Assembly (NCBI RefSeq): GCF_020404845.1
Contig: NZ_JAIOJZ010000045.1
Span: forward strand, 1-64,000
Direction of reading: 5' to 3'
Length of the DNA stretch: 64,000 nt
From: Streptomyces hyderabadensis
Lineage (GTDB): Bacteria > Actinomycetota > Actinomycetes > Streptomycetales > Streptomycetaceae
Under the pieces are notes generated by a model. That model made no database searches, was not told the DNA's origin, and worked only from the letters and a program-made list of their open reading frames with translations. Shown one piece after another: positions 42,286-53,104 of the stretch; the first letter of the stretch is position 1, and every line of letters begins with the position of its first letter. The translations under genes were made by a program, and so were the position numbers.

Positions 42286-42360
42286 ATGGGCGGGCCCGGG
42301 TGGGCGGGCCCGGGTGGGCGGGCCCCGGACGGGCAGGCCCCGGGTGGGCGGGCCCGGGCG
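42286..42360. repeat. GC-rich 14-bp tandem repeat
   Basis: Five partly degenerate copies of TGGGCGGGCCCGGG just downstream of the VWA gene stop. No coding; could fold strongly in RNA and might act as a terminator for the VWA gene. Confidence 0.85.
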
Positions 42361-42376
42361 GACCCGCCCCGTCGGG

Positions 42377-43981
42377 TCAGGTGAGCCGGTCCGCCTCCTC
42401 GATCGCGTCGGCCAGGTCGCGCAGGTCCTCGTCCTCCGTGCGGTCCGCCAGGCCGTCGGCCCGCTCGGACAGTTCGGCCAGGCCGGGCGCCCCGGGCAGG
42501 GAGCCGCCGTCGCCGTGGTCGTCGCGGTAGCCGCCGCCCGAGGTCCGCAGCGCGTCGGCGAAGTAGGCCGCGGTCGCCGTGACCCGCAGCCCGCGGTCCG
42601 ACTCCCAGACGGAGTCGTCGAGGGCACCGGTCTCCACGGCGCCGGACTCCTCGTGCGGATCCCGGCTGTCGGGGTCGAGCCAGCGGACGGTGGCCGTGGC
42701 GAGGTGGCCGTCGGCGCCGGGCCTGGTGCGGACGGCGTACAGGGCGGTGACCGTGTGGCCGGGGCCGACCTCGCCGCCGTCCACCCGGTCGTCGCGGAAG
42801 TCCTCGTCGGCGACCTGGCGGTTGTCGTAGCCGACCAGGCGGAACTCGGCGACGGTCTCCGGGTCGAAGGCGACCTGGGCCTTGGCGTCGCGGGCGGTCA
42901 GCTCGATGTGGCGCGGGAGCTGCTCGGAGAAGACCTCGCGGGCGTCCTCGGGGGTGGAGACGTAGGTGGTGTGGCCGTCCCCCTTGTCGGCGAGGCGTTC
43001 CATCAGGGCGTCGCCGTAGTCGCTGCCGACGCCGACGCCGAAGAGGGTGATGCCGTGCTCGCGGCGCTCGGTGGCGACGCGTTCGAGGATGGTGTCCGCG
43101 TCGGTGTCGCCGGTGTTGGCGAGGGCGTCGGAGACCAGGACGACGCGGTTGGTGGCGCCGTCGCGGCGGCCCTCCACGGCGGTCTCGTAGCCGGTCTCCA
43201 CACCCGCGCCGAGGTTGGTGGAGTCCGTCGGCTCCAGGCTGTCGATCGCGTCGTGGACGCGGCCGCGGTGGTCGCCGAGCCGGGTCATGGGCAGGACGGT
43301 CTCGGCCTCGTCGCTGAAGGTGACGATCGCCACCGAGTCGTCGTCCCGGAGCCGGTCGGTCATGGTGCCCAGGGCCTCCTGGGCGAGGTCGAGGCGGCCG
43401 GGTTCGGCCATGGAGCCGGAGATGTCGATGACGAAGGTCAGGGCGGCCGGCGGGCGTTCGCCCTGCCGCTCGGCGGGGCGGGTGGCCAGACCGACGCGGA
43501 CCAGCGACCAGTCCTCGTCGGCGGTGCGGGCGCCGTCCACGGTCACCGAGAAGCCGTCGCCGTCGGGGCGCTCGTAGTCCTGGCGGAAGCTGTTGACGAA
43601 CTCCTCGGGGCGGACCGTCGCCGGGTCGGGCAGCCGGCCCTCGGCCAGGGTGCGGCGGGCGTAGCCGTAGGAGGCGGTGTCGACGTCGAGGGCGAAGGTG
43701 GACAGGTGGCCGGGGTCGGGCGCGACCCCGCGGGAGTCGCCGTCCTTCTCCCCCTCGCCGGTCCCGCCCGCCCCGCCGGTGCTCGTGCCGCCGTCGTAGC
43801 GCGGGCCGTCGGGGGCGGGCATCCCCGAGCCGCGCGAGTCGGTCGTGGTGTCCTTCGCGCCGTTCGACGCGTCGTCCCCCCCTCCGCAGCCGGTGAGCAG
43901 CAGCCCGCCCGCCAGGGCGAGCGCGAGCAGTGCGGTCGTGCCGCGCCGCCCCCGCTCCCCGTGGATCCCGTACCGGTTCAT
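42377..43981 (-). CDS. VWA-domain lipoprotein (YfbK-like)
   Basis: 534 residues. Lipoprotein signal peptide with lipobox LLTGC near residue 32. The VWA domain has a MIDAS metal motif DISGSMAEPGR near residue 190, with STNLGAGVETGY and LVSDALANTGDTD as the other MIDAS parts. The N-terminal VDTASYGYARRTL and the C-terminal DUF3520-like region (FDPETVAEFRLVGYDNR; VTALYAVR) fit the YfbK family. It probably binds protein partners at the outer face of the membrane. Separate from neighbours on both sides; partner unknown. Confidence 0.9.
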   Translation of the reverse strand: MNRYGIHGERGRRGTTALLALALAGGLLLTGCGGGDDASNGAKDTTTDSRGSGMPAPDGPRYDGGTSTGGAGGTGEGEKDGDSRGVAPDPGHLSTFALDVDTASYGYARRTLAEGRLPDPATVRPEEFVNSFRQDYERPDGDGFSVTVDGARTADEDWSLVRVGLATRPAERQGERPPAALTFVIDISGSMAEPGRLDLAQEALGTMTDRLRDDDSVAIVTFSDEAETVLPMTRLGDHRGRVHDAIDSLEPTDSTNLGAGVETGYETAVEGRRDGATNRVVLVSDALANTGDTDADTILERVATERREHGITLFGVGVGSDYGDALMERLADKGDGHTTYVSTPEDAREVFSEQLPRHIELTARDAKAQVAFDPETVAEFRLVGYDNRQVADEDFRDDRVDGGEVGPGHTVTALYAVRTRPGADGHLATATVRWLDPDSRDPHEESGAVETGALDDSVWESDRGLRVTATAAYFADALRTSGGGYRDDHGDGGSLPGAPGLAELSERADGLADRTEDEDLRDLADAIEEADRLT

Positions 43982-44128
43982 CGTCCGTCCCCCTGTGCTT
44001 CGTCGGCGCCGGTGTACGTGACTGTGACGGCGCGGCGGGGCGAAACGTGCGGCACGGGGTGTTACGGCTGTGTCTCGAAGCGGGCACGGGAGCGGGCCGC
44101 CGAGACCGGTGGGTGATCCTCCGTTGAC

Positions 44129-45028
44129 CTACGACACGACGTCCTTGCGGGCGAAACCGCGGAAGGCCAGCGCGAACAGCACCAGCGCGTACGTGACCGA
44201 GACCGCCGTGCCCTGGATCATGCCCGACCACTCGGGGTTGGGCTGGACGGCGTCCGCCCAGGCGAACTGCCAGTGCGCGGGCAGGAAGTCGCGCCAGTGG
44301 CCCAGCGCCGTCACGGCGTCCAGGACGTTGCCGACGATGGTGAGGCCGACGGCGCCGCCGACCGCGCCGAGCGGTGCGTCGGTCCGGGTCGACAGCCAGA
44401 ACGCGAGGGCGGCGGTGACCAGTTGGGACACGAAGATGTACGCCACGACCACCACCAGGCGCTGCGCGGCCGTGCCCGGCGCGAGCGAACCGCCGGTGGG
44501 GATGGCCAGCGGCCCCCAGCCGTAGGCGACCGTGCCCACCGCCAGCGCCACCAGGGGCAGCAGCACCATCGCGGCCAGGCTCAGGCCGAGCCCGACGGCC
44601 AGCTTGGAGGCGAGCAGCCGGGCGCGCGGCACCGGCGCGGCCAGCAGATAGCGCAGGGAGGACCAGCTCGCCTCGGAGGCCACGGTGTCCCCGCAGAACA
44701 GGGCGACCGGGACGACCAGCAGGAAGCCCGCCGAGACGAAGAGGTTGACCGCGGCGAAGTTGGCGCCGGAGGCGGTGGCGGTGTCCATCAGGGTGATGCG
44801 GTCGCCGGGGCCCTCCGGCTCGCCGCCGATCGCGAAGGCGACGACGAGGACGAACGGCAGCACGGCGAGGATCGCGCCCATGACGAGGGTGCGGCGCCGC
44901 TTGAGCTGGCGCACCAGCTCCACCCGCAGGGGCAGCGTGCGGCCCGCGCGGTAGCCGTACGCGGTCTCGGCGGCGGACGCCGCCCCGGGCCCCGGGTCGG
45001 TCGGCGCCGCCTTGGTGGGCGTGCTCAT
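44129..45028 (-). CDS. ABC-2 type transporter permease
   Basis: 299 residues with six hydrophobic segments typical of ABC-2 permeases (starting TLVMGAILAVLPFVLVVAFAI). SEASWSSLRYLLAAPVPRARLLASKL is the conserved cytoplasmic loop. The ATG overlaps the stop of the ATPase gene (ATGA), so the two form one exporter. The cargo is not evident. Confidence 0.9.
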   Translation of the reverse strand: MSTPTKAAPTDPGPGAASAAETAYGYRAGRTLPLRVELVRQLKRRRTLVMGAILAVLPFVLVVAFAIGGEPEGPGDRITLMDTATASGANFAAVNLFVSAGFLLVVPVALFCGDTVASEASWSSLRYLLAAPVPRARLLASKLAVGLGLSLAAMVLLPLVALAVGTVAYGWGPLAIPTGGSLAPGTAAQRLVVVVAYIFVSQLVTAALAFWLSTRTDAPLGAVGGAVGLTIVGNVLDAVTALGHWRDFLPAHWQFAWADAVQPNPEWSGMIQGTAVSVTYALVLFALAFRGFARKDVVS

Positions 45029-47676
45029 GCGGAACCTCCGATCAGGGTGAGGAAGGCGTCCTCCAGGCGGCGGTGCGGGCCGACCGACGCCACGGGGATC
45101 TCCAGCCGGACCAGTTCGGCCACCAGGCCGGGCGCGGTGCCGCCGGGGTCGAGGCGGACCAGGAGCCCGTCGTCGGTGTGCACGACCGAGGCGACGCCCG
45201 GCAGGGCCGCGACCTTGTCCACGAGCGGTTCGTCCACCGGCAGGCCGGTGCCGACCAGGAGGGTGTCGCCGGAGCCGATGATCTCGGCGACCGGGCCCGC
45301 CTGGACCAGCCGGCCCCGGTCCATGACCACGAGGTGGGTGCAGGACTGCTCGACCTCGGCCAGCAGGTGACTGGAGACGATCACGGTGCGTCCGGCGGCC
45401 GCGTAGCGGATCATCACCTCGCGCATCTCGCGGATCTGCGGCGGGTCCAGGCCGTTGGTCGGCTCGTCGAGGATCAGGAGGTCGGGCAGGCCGAGCATGG
45501 CCTGGGCGATGGCGAGCCGCTGGCGCATGCCCTGGGAGTAGGTGCGCACCGCGCGGGCGAGCGCGTCGCCGAGACCGGCGATCTCCAGTGCCTCGTCCAG
45601 GTGGGCGTCCTCGGGCGGGCGGCCGGTCGCCCGCCAGTACAGCTCCAGGTTCTCCCGGCCGGACAGGTGCGGCAGGAAGCCGGCGCCCTCGACGAAGGCG
45701 CCGACCCGGGACAGCACCGGGGCGCCGGGCCGGATGGCGTGGCCGAAGACCCTGATCTCGCCGTCGTCCGGCTTGATCAGGCCCATCAGCATCCGCAGGG
45801 TGGTCGTCTTGCCCGCGCCGTTGGGTCCGAGCAGGCCGAGCACCTGCCCCTTCTCGACGCGGAAGGACAGCTCCCGCACCGCGTACCGCTCGGCGGACCC
45901 GGCGTAGCGCTTGCCGAGGCCGGTGATCTGCAGGGGGACGTCGGCGAGCGCCGGGTCGGGCGCGGGCGCGGCGGTGCGGCGGCGGCCGGTCCACAGCAGG
46001 ACCAGGGCGACGGCGGCACCGGCGAGCGGCAGCCACCACACCCACGCGGGCAGCGGGGCGGCGGCGGTCGTCACGCCGGGGGCGGTGGGGACGTCGAGGC
46101 CGCCCTTGAGGGAGACGGTGTACGTCGCCGGGGCGGCCGGGGAGGCGTAGCCGAGGTCGGTGGAGGCGAGGACCAGGCGCAGGCGGTGGCCCTTCTCCAC
46201 GTCGTGGTCGATCGCCGGGAGGGTCACCGTCACGTCCTTGCCCGCCTTGGCGTCCTCGACGCGCAGGGGGGTCACCAGCTGCGCCGGGAGCACGGGCGAG
46301 CTGCCGCCGGGGCCGACGTCGTACACCTTGGCGAACAGGACGGCGTCCTCGGCGGTGGAGCGGACGTGGACGGTGGCCGTCGGCGAGCCGGTGATCCGCA
46401 GGTCGTCGCCGACCGGGGCGGACTCGAACGCGGCGTACTGGCCGGGGAAGTCCAGCGAGACCCCGACGCCGAGCGAGGAGAGCTGGGAGAGCCCGCCGGC
46501 GCCGCCGATGCCGGGCAGGGCGGAGACGGCGGGCGGGTTGGCCCCGGCCGGGTTGTCGACGCGCTGCTCGCGGCCGCGCAGGGCCACGGACCGCTGTCCG
46601 TTCGCCAGACCCGGGTAGCGGTCGGCGCTCGCGCCCCGCAACTGGGCCTGTCCGTCGGTGGAGTCGACGCCCCCGGTGCGGGTGACGCGGAAGGCCGGGC
46701 CGGTGTCGGCGCCCTCGTCGTCCTTGAGGTAGCGGTCGAACCAGGCGCCGACGCGGGCCTCGACGCGGTCGTTCTCCAGGTCGCCCCCGTCGTGCCCGCC
46801 CGCGATCCAGTCGACGTCCACGGGGGCGCCGTTCGCCCGGATCGCCTTCGCCGCGGCGTCGGCCTGGCCGAGCGGGAAGAGGGAGTCGGTCTGGCCCTGC
46901 ACGAGCAGGGTGGGCACGTCGATGCGGTCGCCCACGGCCTGCGGGCTGCGCGCTTCGAGGAGCTTGACGGCCTCGGCGTCGGGCGTGCCGGACTCGGCGA
47001 CCCGTTGGTACATGCGGCACAGGTCGGCCTCGAACCGGTCGCAGCCGCCGCCGGAGTTGACGAAGATGCCGGCCCACAGCTTCTTGAAGACGCCGTTCGG
47101 GAACAGCGCGTCCGCCAGGTTCCAGTACGTGATGGCCGGGGCGACGGCGTCCACCCGGGGGTCGTGTCCGGCGGCGAGCAGCGCGACCGCGCCGCCGTAG
47201 GAGCCGCCCGCGATGCCCACGCGGGGGTCGCCGTCCTCGTCCAGCTCGACCTGGGGCTGCCGGGCGAGCCAGTCGAGCAGGCGGGAGACGTCGGCGACCT
47301 CGCCGTCCGGTGCGTTCAGCCCGATCTTCCCCGTGGACTTCCCGAAGCCGCGCGCCGACCAGGTCAGGACCGCGTACCCGTCCCGCGCCAGATCCTCGGC
47401 CTGCTCCCGTACGTCGTCCTTGCTGCCGCCGAAGCCGTGCGCGAGCAGGACGGCGGGGCGGCGGCCGCCGGGGCCCGCCGTGAAGTACGAGGTGTCCAGG
47501 CGCACGCCGTCGCCCACCGCCACGGTCCGGTCGGCGCGCCGCACCGGGGCCGGGTCGTCACCGGCGACGGCCGTCCACGTCCCGGCACCGGCGAGCACGA
47601 CGACGGCGGCCGCGGCGGAGAGCATCCGCCGCGGCCCCCGTAGCAGCCCTCGCACGCGGGGCAGTCGAAGATCCAT
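45025..47676 (-). CDS. Fusion: secreted alpha/beta hydrolase (S15/CocE-like) + membrane segment + ABC ATPase
   Basis: 883 residues. An N-terminal membrane anchor (residues 18-38) precedes an alpha/beta hydrolase with nucleophile elbow GIAGGSYGGAVAL (Ser about 154) and IAGGHDGGD (catalytic His), then an X-Pro dipeptidyl-peptidase C-terminal beta domain. A second membrane segment (WVWWLPLAGAAVALVLLW, about residue 565) leads to a complete ABC ATPase: Walker A GLLGPNGAGKTTTLR, signature YSQGMRQRLAIAQ, Walker B LLILDEPTNGLD, and switch His in IVSSHLL. Topology therefore puts the hydrolase outside and the ATPase inside. With the coupled permease it may export and process a substrate. A start ATG with no strong ribosome site is used. 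Confidence 0.88.
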   Translation of the reverse strand: MDLRLPRVRGLLRGPRRMLSAAAAVVVLAGAGTWTAVAGDDPAPVRRADRTVAVGDGVRLDTSYFTAGPGGRRPAVLLAHGFGGSKDDVREQAEDLARDGYAVLTWSARGFGKSTGKIGLNAPDGEVADVSRLLDWLARQPQVELDEDGDPRVGIAGGSYGGAVALLAAGHDPRVDAVAPAITYWNLADALFPNGVFKKLWAGIFVNSGGGCDRFEADLCRMYQRVAESGTPDAEAVKLLEARSPQAVGDRIDVPTLLVQGQTDSLFPLGQADAAAKAIRANGAPVDVDWIAGGHDGGDLENDRVEARVGAWFDRYLKDDEGADTGPAFRVTRTGGVDSTDGQAQLRGASADRYPGLANGQRSVALRGREQRVDNPAGANPPAVSALPGIGGAGGLSQLSSLGVGVSLDFPGQYAAFESAPVGDDLRITGSPTATVHVRSTAEDAVLFAKVYDVGPGGSSPVLPAQLVTPLRVEDAKAGKDVTVTLPAIDHDVEKGHRLRLVLASTDLGYASPAAPATYTVSLKGGLDVPTAPGVTTAAAPLPAWVWWLPLAGAAVALVLLWTGRRRTAAPAPDPALADVPLQITGLGKRYAGSAERYAVRELSFRVEKGQVLGLLGPNGAGKTTTLRMLMGLIKPDDGEIRVFGHAIRPGAPVLSRVGAFVEGAGFLPHLSGRENLELYWRATGRPPEDAHLDEALEIAGLGDALARAVRTYSQGMRQRLAIAQAMLGLPDLLILDEPTNGLDPPQIREMREVMIRYAAAGRTVIVSSHLLAEVEQSCTHLVVMDRGRLVQAGPVAEIIGSGDTLLVGTGLPVDEPLVDKVAALPGVASVVHTDDGLLVRLDPGGTAPGLVAELVRLEIPVASVGPHRRLEDAFLTLIGGSA

Positions 47677-47831
47677 GTGTCAACGGTACGGGCCGCCGCG
47701 GACAACGGGGGCCGCCCCGGGGCTGAACCGGCGGCCCTCCCACGGAAGTACGGGGCCGCTCGCGCGTACCACGGGCGCGGTAGGCCCGGCCGGGCCCCGG
47801 CGGGCGGTCACGGCCCGACGGAGCGTCACGC

Positions 47832-48009
47832 CCGGCGGAGGGCACGCACGACGGGGTGTACGCCCCGCGGTCCGTCACGTCCGGCGGAGGGCACGCACGA
47901 CGGGGTGTACGCCCCGCGGTCCGTCACGTCCGGCGGAGGGCACGCACGACGGGGTGTACGCCCCGCGGTCCGTCACGTCCGGCGGGGGGCACGCACGACG
48001 GGGTGTACG
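47832..48009. repeat. 49-bp tandem repeat array in an intergenic region
   Basis: Copies begin at 47832, 47881, 47930 and 47979 (the last partial); the unit starts CCGGCGGAGGGCACGCACGA and includes GGGGTGTACGCCCCG, itself able to form a small hairpin. Copies are nearly identical, so expansion is recent. Degenerate related pieces (CCGGCGGGTGTCACG) run to about 48190. It fills most of the 506-base gap 47677-48182, which holds no supported gene; any promoter of the hydrolase-ABC gene must be close to 47700. Confidence 0.95.
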
Positions 48010-48182
48010 TCCGGCGGGTGTCACGCACGGCGGTCCGCCACGCCCAGCGGGTGTCACGTCCGGCGCCCGGCGCCCGGCGGGGCGTCGCGGCCCCCGCAGG
48101 GGCCGCACCGGCCCCACGGCGCCTCACCGTCTGCGCGGGTGCTCACGCTCCCCGCAGGGCGTCACCGTGCCCGCAAGGGGCC

Positions 48183-49604
48183 TCACGGCCCCGCGGGCTC
48201 GTGGACGTCCTGCGGGACCGTCACCAGCCAGCGGGTGTCGCGGCGCGGGCGCAGGTACAGGGCCCAGTAGAGGGTGGCGACGGCTGCGATACCGCCGGTC
48301 AGCAGCAGGTGGCTCGGCTCCTGCTGGGTCAGGATGTAGGCCAGGACCGCGATCAGCAGGAGAGGCACCGCCGGCCACAGGGGCATGCGCCACGCGTGCG
48401 CGTGCCGGTGGGCGCCGCGCCGGGACAGCAGGGCGGCGACCGCGACCAGCAGGTACATCCCGGTCACGGAGACGCCGGTGACGCCGTACAGGGTGTCGAG
48501 GTCGACGTAGCACAGCACGGCGCCCGGCACGCCGACGGCGAGGGTGGCGACCCACGGGGAGCCGAACCGGCCGAGCCTCGCGAAGAGTCCGTTGACCGGG
48601 GCGGGCCAGGCCTTGTCGCGGGCGGAGGCGAACAGCACGCGCGAGTTCTGGATGACCATGACGATGCCCGCGTTGACGATGGCGAGCGCCACGCACAGGC
48701 TCACGAAGGTGCCGACGGCGGAGTCGGACCAGGCGGTGACCATGGCGCCGATGTCGCCGCCGGTCAGCTCGGCCAGGTCGGAGGCGCCGAAGGTGATGGC
48801 GACGACCGGGACCAGGATGATCACCGTGGAGATGGCGAGGGTGGCCAGCACCGTGCGGGCGACGTTGCGGCGCGGGTTCTCCAGCTCCTCGGAGAGGTAG
48901 ACGGCGGTGGAGAAGCCCTGGGTGATGAAGAGGGCGATGGCGAGGCCGGAGACGACCAGCATGGCCGTCACGGGGTCCGCACCGCCGCCCGTGCCGCCCA
49001 CCTCCATGGACACCAGGCTGCCGGGTCCGCGCTCGGCGTGGGCGAAGCCCAGCACCGCGACGACGGCCGCGGCGATGACCTCCAGGACCAGGAAGACGCC
49101 GGTGATCCAGGCGTTGGCGCGCAGGTCGAGCAGCCCGGCGAGGGTGGCGAGCAGCATCACGCCGGCGCCCGCCAGCGAGGGGTCCAGGTGCAGGACCGGT
49201 TCGAGGTAGTCGGCCGTGCCCATGGCGATGACCGGGGGCACGATCATGACGACCAGCAGGGACAGCACGAAGACCAGCCAGCCCGCCAGCCGCCCGGCCA
49301 TCGTCGACACCATGGCGTACTCGCCGCCCGCGCTGGGGACCAGCGTGCCCAGCTCCGAGTAGCAGAACGCCACCGCGACGCAGAGCAGGGAGCCGATGGC
49401 GATGGTCAGCGCGGTGGCGGTGCCGAGCGAGCCGAAGAGGTCGGGGACGACCACGAACAGCGTCGAGGCGGGGGTCACGCACGACAGCGTCAGGAGGGTG
49501 CCGCCGACGACCCCGATGGAACGCTTGAGTGTCCTCGACTCCGGGGGTGCCGGGACGTCCGGGGACGGGGCGGCGGTCTCGACGGGGCGGAGCGTGTCGG
49601 TCAT
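48183..49604 (-). CDS. APC-family amino-acid permease
   Basis: 473 residues with 12 hydrophobic segments. APC landmarks: GVVGGTLLTLSCVTPASTLFV in helix 1, PSAGGEYAMVSTMAGRLAGW in helices 2-3, and LSEELENPRRNVARTVLATLAIS in the cytoplasmic loop. Substrate is probably an amino acid or amine. ATG49604 is chosen because upstream residues look non-coding; only GGAA-type ribosome signal precedes it. Single gene; divergent from the lipoprotein gene. Confidence 0.88.
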   Translation of the reverse strand: MTDTLRPVETAAPSPDVPAPPESRTLKRSIGVVGGTLLTLSCVTPASTLFVVVPDLFGSLGTATALTIAIGSLLCVAVAFCYSELGTLVPSAGGEYAMVSTMAGRLAGWLVFVLSLLVVMIVPPVIAMGTADYLEPVLHLDPSLAGAGVMLLATLAGLLDLRANAWITGVFLVLEVIAAAVVAVLGFAHAERGPGSLVSMEVGGTGGGADPVTAMLVVSGLAIALFITQGFSTAVYLSEELENPRRNVARTVLATLAISTVIILVPVVAITFGASDLAELTGGDIGAMVTAWSDSAVGTFVSLCVALAIVNAGIVMVIQNSRVLFASARDKAWPAPVNGLFARLGRFGSPWVATLAVGVPGAVLCYVDLDTLYGVTGVSVTGMYLLVAVAALLSRRGAHRHAHAWRMPLWPAVPLLLIAVLAYILTQQEPSHLLLTGGIAAVATLYWALYLRPRRDTRWLVTVPQDVHEPAGP

Positions 49605-49946
49605 GGAGCGGTTCCGATCGACTCGTGCGGTGGTGGTTCGGACGGGAGCGCTATCGCCTCCGGCGGCTTCGGTCGTACTGGTTTCGTCCACTCCCGGCGC
49701 TGCATGGAACACCGACGAAAACCAACACGTCAATGGTTGTTTACCTACGAAATCCGCACCCAAATGGCCTCCTTGATCGCCGAAACGGCAGAACAGGCAG
49801 TCCGGTTCCGCTTCTTGCGGCGGTACGGGAACCGCAACGTGGAGGGCAAAAAGACTGCCGACATCCGGCATACGGACATGTCGGTGGCCCCCGGTACAGT
49901 CCGTCGCACAGATGAATCACAGGAACGCAGCAACGGGTGGGGACTC
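49605..49946. other. Divergent intergenic region between permease and lipoprotein genes
   Basis: 342 bases without a supported gene. It has an inverted repeat CCGACAT (49858-49864) and ATGTCGG (49878-49884) 63-89 bases before the lipoprotein start. A relatively AT-rich stretch at 49710-49760 may hold the permease promoter. No ribosome site for a small gene was seen. Confidence 0.4.
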
Positions 49947-50798
49947 ATGAAGCTGAAGTACACCGCGGCCTGGGTGGGGCTCACGGCGGCCGCGATGGTC
50001 ATGGCCACCGCGTGTGGCTCCGAGGGCGCGAAGACGGCGGCGGAGACGGCCGACAAGGCCGTGGACACGGCGGACACGATCATGGCGGCCCTCAGCCGGG
50101 CCACCGACCGCACCGAGGAGCTGGGCTCCGCCGAGGTCCGCACGACGACCGAGCTGGGCACCGGCGAGCCGATCGCCATGGACGGCACCTACTCCTGGGG
50201 CGACGGCTACGCACTCGACGTGGAGATGGACACCGAGGCCGCGCAGATGCAGGAGCTCACGGACTCGCCGACCGTGCGCACCCTCTTCGTGGACGGCGCC
50301 TACTACTACGACATAGACCCGCAGCCCGCCGGCCCGCTCGCGGGCAAGGAGTGGATGAAGATCGACGGTTCGGCCGTGTTCGGCGAGTCCGGCGCCGCCA
50401 CGATGGCCGGTGGCGGCGGCGAGGGCAGCCCGGCGGACTCCATGAAGGGCCTCAAGTACGCCAGTGACGTCGACGATCTCGGCAAGGAGACCGTCAACGG
50501 CAAGCCGGCGACCCACTACCGCGCGGTGCTCGACGAGCAGGACCTCGGCAAGTTCAAGGAGGTCTTCAAGGGCGACGACAGCATGCTCAACTCCGCCGCC
50601 GGCCAAGGCTCGATCACCATGGAGATCTGGGTGGGCGCCAAGGACCTGCCGGTGCGCCTGAAGCAGGACTTCGGCGCCATGACGGTCACCATGGACTTCG
50701 ACAAGTGGGGCGCCACGAAGGACATCGTCGCCCCGCCCGCCGGCCAGGTCGGCGACCTCACGCAGGAAGTGAAGGACGCCGGCCTGCAGCAGGGCTGA
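49947..50798 (+). CDS. Secreted lipoprotein
   Basis: 283 residues. Signal peptide with lipobox ATAC (Cys about 24) and a helical region (TAAETADKAVDTADTIMAALSRA). The rest is a beta-rich domain reminiscent of LolA/LprG-like lipoproteins (MDGTYSWGDGYALDVEMD; GKPATHYRAVLDEQDLGKFKEVF; ITMEIWVGAKDLPVRLKQDFGAMT). Such folds carry lipids or hydrophobic ligands. GGTGGGGA-type ribosome sequence precedes ATG49947. No operon partner. Confidence 0.85.
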   Translation: MKLKYTAAWVGLTAAAMVMATACGSEGAKTAAETADKAVDTADTIMAALSRATDRTEELGSAEVRTTTELGTGEPIAMDGTYSWGDGYALDVEMDTEAAQMQELTDSPTVRTLFVDGAYYYDIDPQPAGPLAGKEWMKIDGSAVFGESGAATMAGGGGEGSPADSMKGLKYASDVDDLGKETVNGKPATHYRAVLDEQDLGKFKEVFKGDDSMLNSAAGQGSITMEIWVGAKDLPVRLKQDFGAMTVTMDFDKWGATKDIVAPPAGQVGDLTQEVKDAGLQQG

Positions 50799-50809
50799 GA
50801 AGACGCGGA

Positions 50810-50846
50810 GGTGCCTCCGTCCCGCCGGGAGCGGGACCGAGGCACC
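50810..50846. terminator. Bidirectional terminator between lipoprotein gene and mmsA
   Basis: 16-bp stem with one mismatch (50810-50825 with 50831-50846), between convergent stops at 50798 and 50854. Confidence 0.85.
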
Positions 50847-50853
50847 GCGTGTC

Positions 50854-52356
<1,503 letters not shown>

Positions 52357-53104
52357 GACCGAGAACTCCTTCACAGATGGCGGCGACGGGTCCAGACGTG
52401 CCGTTGGTGCAGCTCGGGCTGCTCGTGCAGCTCGGGGGCCGGGACCGGTGACGGTCGGGTCGCGGTCTCGGCCATGACCCCATCCCAGCAGCCCGGCGCC
52501 GCGGGCGCGCCCGACACTGTGTCTGCGGTTCGGGTGTCGGCGTAGACACGTGGGGCAGTGTGGGCGGCCCGCGCGGGAGCGCGACGCGGGGACCTCCGGC
52601 GCGGAGCCGGTGCGAGCGGGGAGTTGGCGCTCGTGCCTCGCTCCTGCCAGGGCGAGGCCGCCTTCCCGCGCCGGAGGCGTTCGGTGGGGGAACCGGCGAC
52701 CGGGCCGAGTGCCATCGGGTCGTGCGCCATCGCGTTCCCTTCTTGCCCGCCCTTGCGTCTCCCCGGTTTCTAGCCTCGTGCGTGCGGCCTGTCAATGTTT
52801 TGTCCGGACATTCGGACGACATGCCGCGGAGGGCGTGCGACGGAGCACGGCCGACCGCCGCAGTCAACGCGCCGCGCCTGAACGACGGCGTACGCCTGTG
52901 TGGCACTCGTGTCACAAATGCGCCCTCCGGGTCACACATGTCACGCGCACGCGGGGCTTCCGTCACACCCGGGAACGTCCCCTGACCGCCCTCCGCCCGG
53001 CGTCGTTCACCCGGCACAGGCTTGGTGATCGCCAGCGCGGCGCCCGGCTCCCCCCGGCGGCCGTCCCCGGCCGCCGCCGCGGCGCGCGCAGGGAGGTGCA
53101 ACGA
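52357..53104. other. Long mmsA leader with large stem-loop, and upstream spacer
   Basis: 748 bases without a confident gene. A 12-bp inverted repeat (52593-52604 with 52666-52677) encloses a nested 7-bp one (GCCTCGC 52635-52641, GCGAGGC 52652-52658), forming a large structure in the mmsA leader. CGACAC/GTGTCG and GTGTCT/AGACAC pairs lie at about 52513-52550. A minus-strand frame 52371-52730 starts with a good ribosome site (GAAGGGA before ATG52730) but its residues are Arg/Pro/Ala noise; it might be a short translated leader. 52811-53104 shows nothing clear except the ribosome site of the next gene. Confidence 0.5.
52767..52795 (-). promoter_or_regulatory. Strong sigma-HrdB-type promoter reading toward mmsA
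   Basis: On the minus strand TTGACA (52790-52795), 17-base spacer, TAGAAA (52767-52772). A perfect palindrome TGTCCGGACA (52801-52810) lies directly upstream of the -35 and looks like an operator (GntR/LacI-like). Start would be about 400 bases before mmsA. Confidence 0.7.

Noticed and set aside
47832..48009. Possible CRISPR array
   Set aside because: The 49-bp units follow each other directly without unique spacers, and no cas genes are present. It is a plain tandem repeat.
52371..52730. A 119-codon minus-strand gene before mmsA
   Set aside because: Despite a good ribosome site its residues are Arg/Pro/Ala-rich noise with no domain, and it runs through a strong stem-loop. Kept only as a possible leader peptide.
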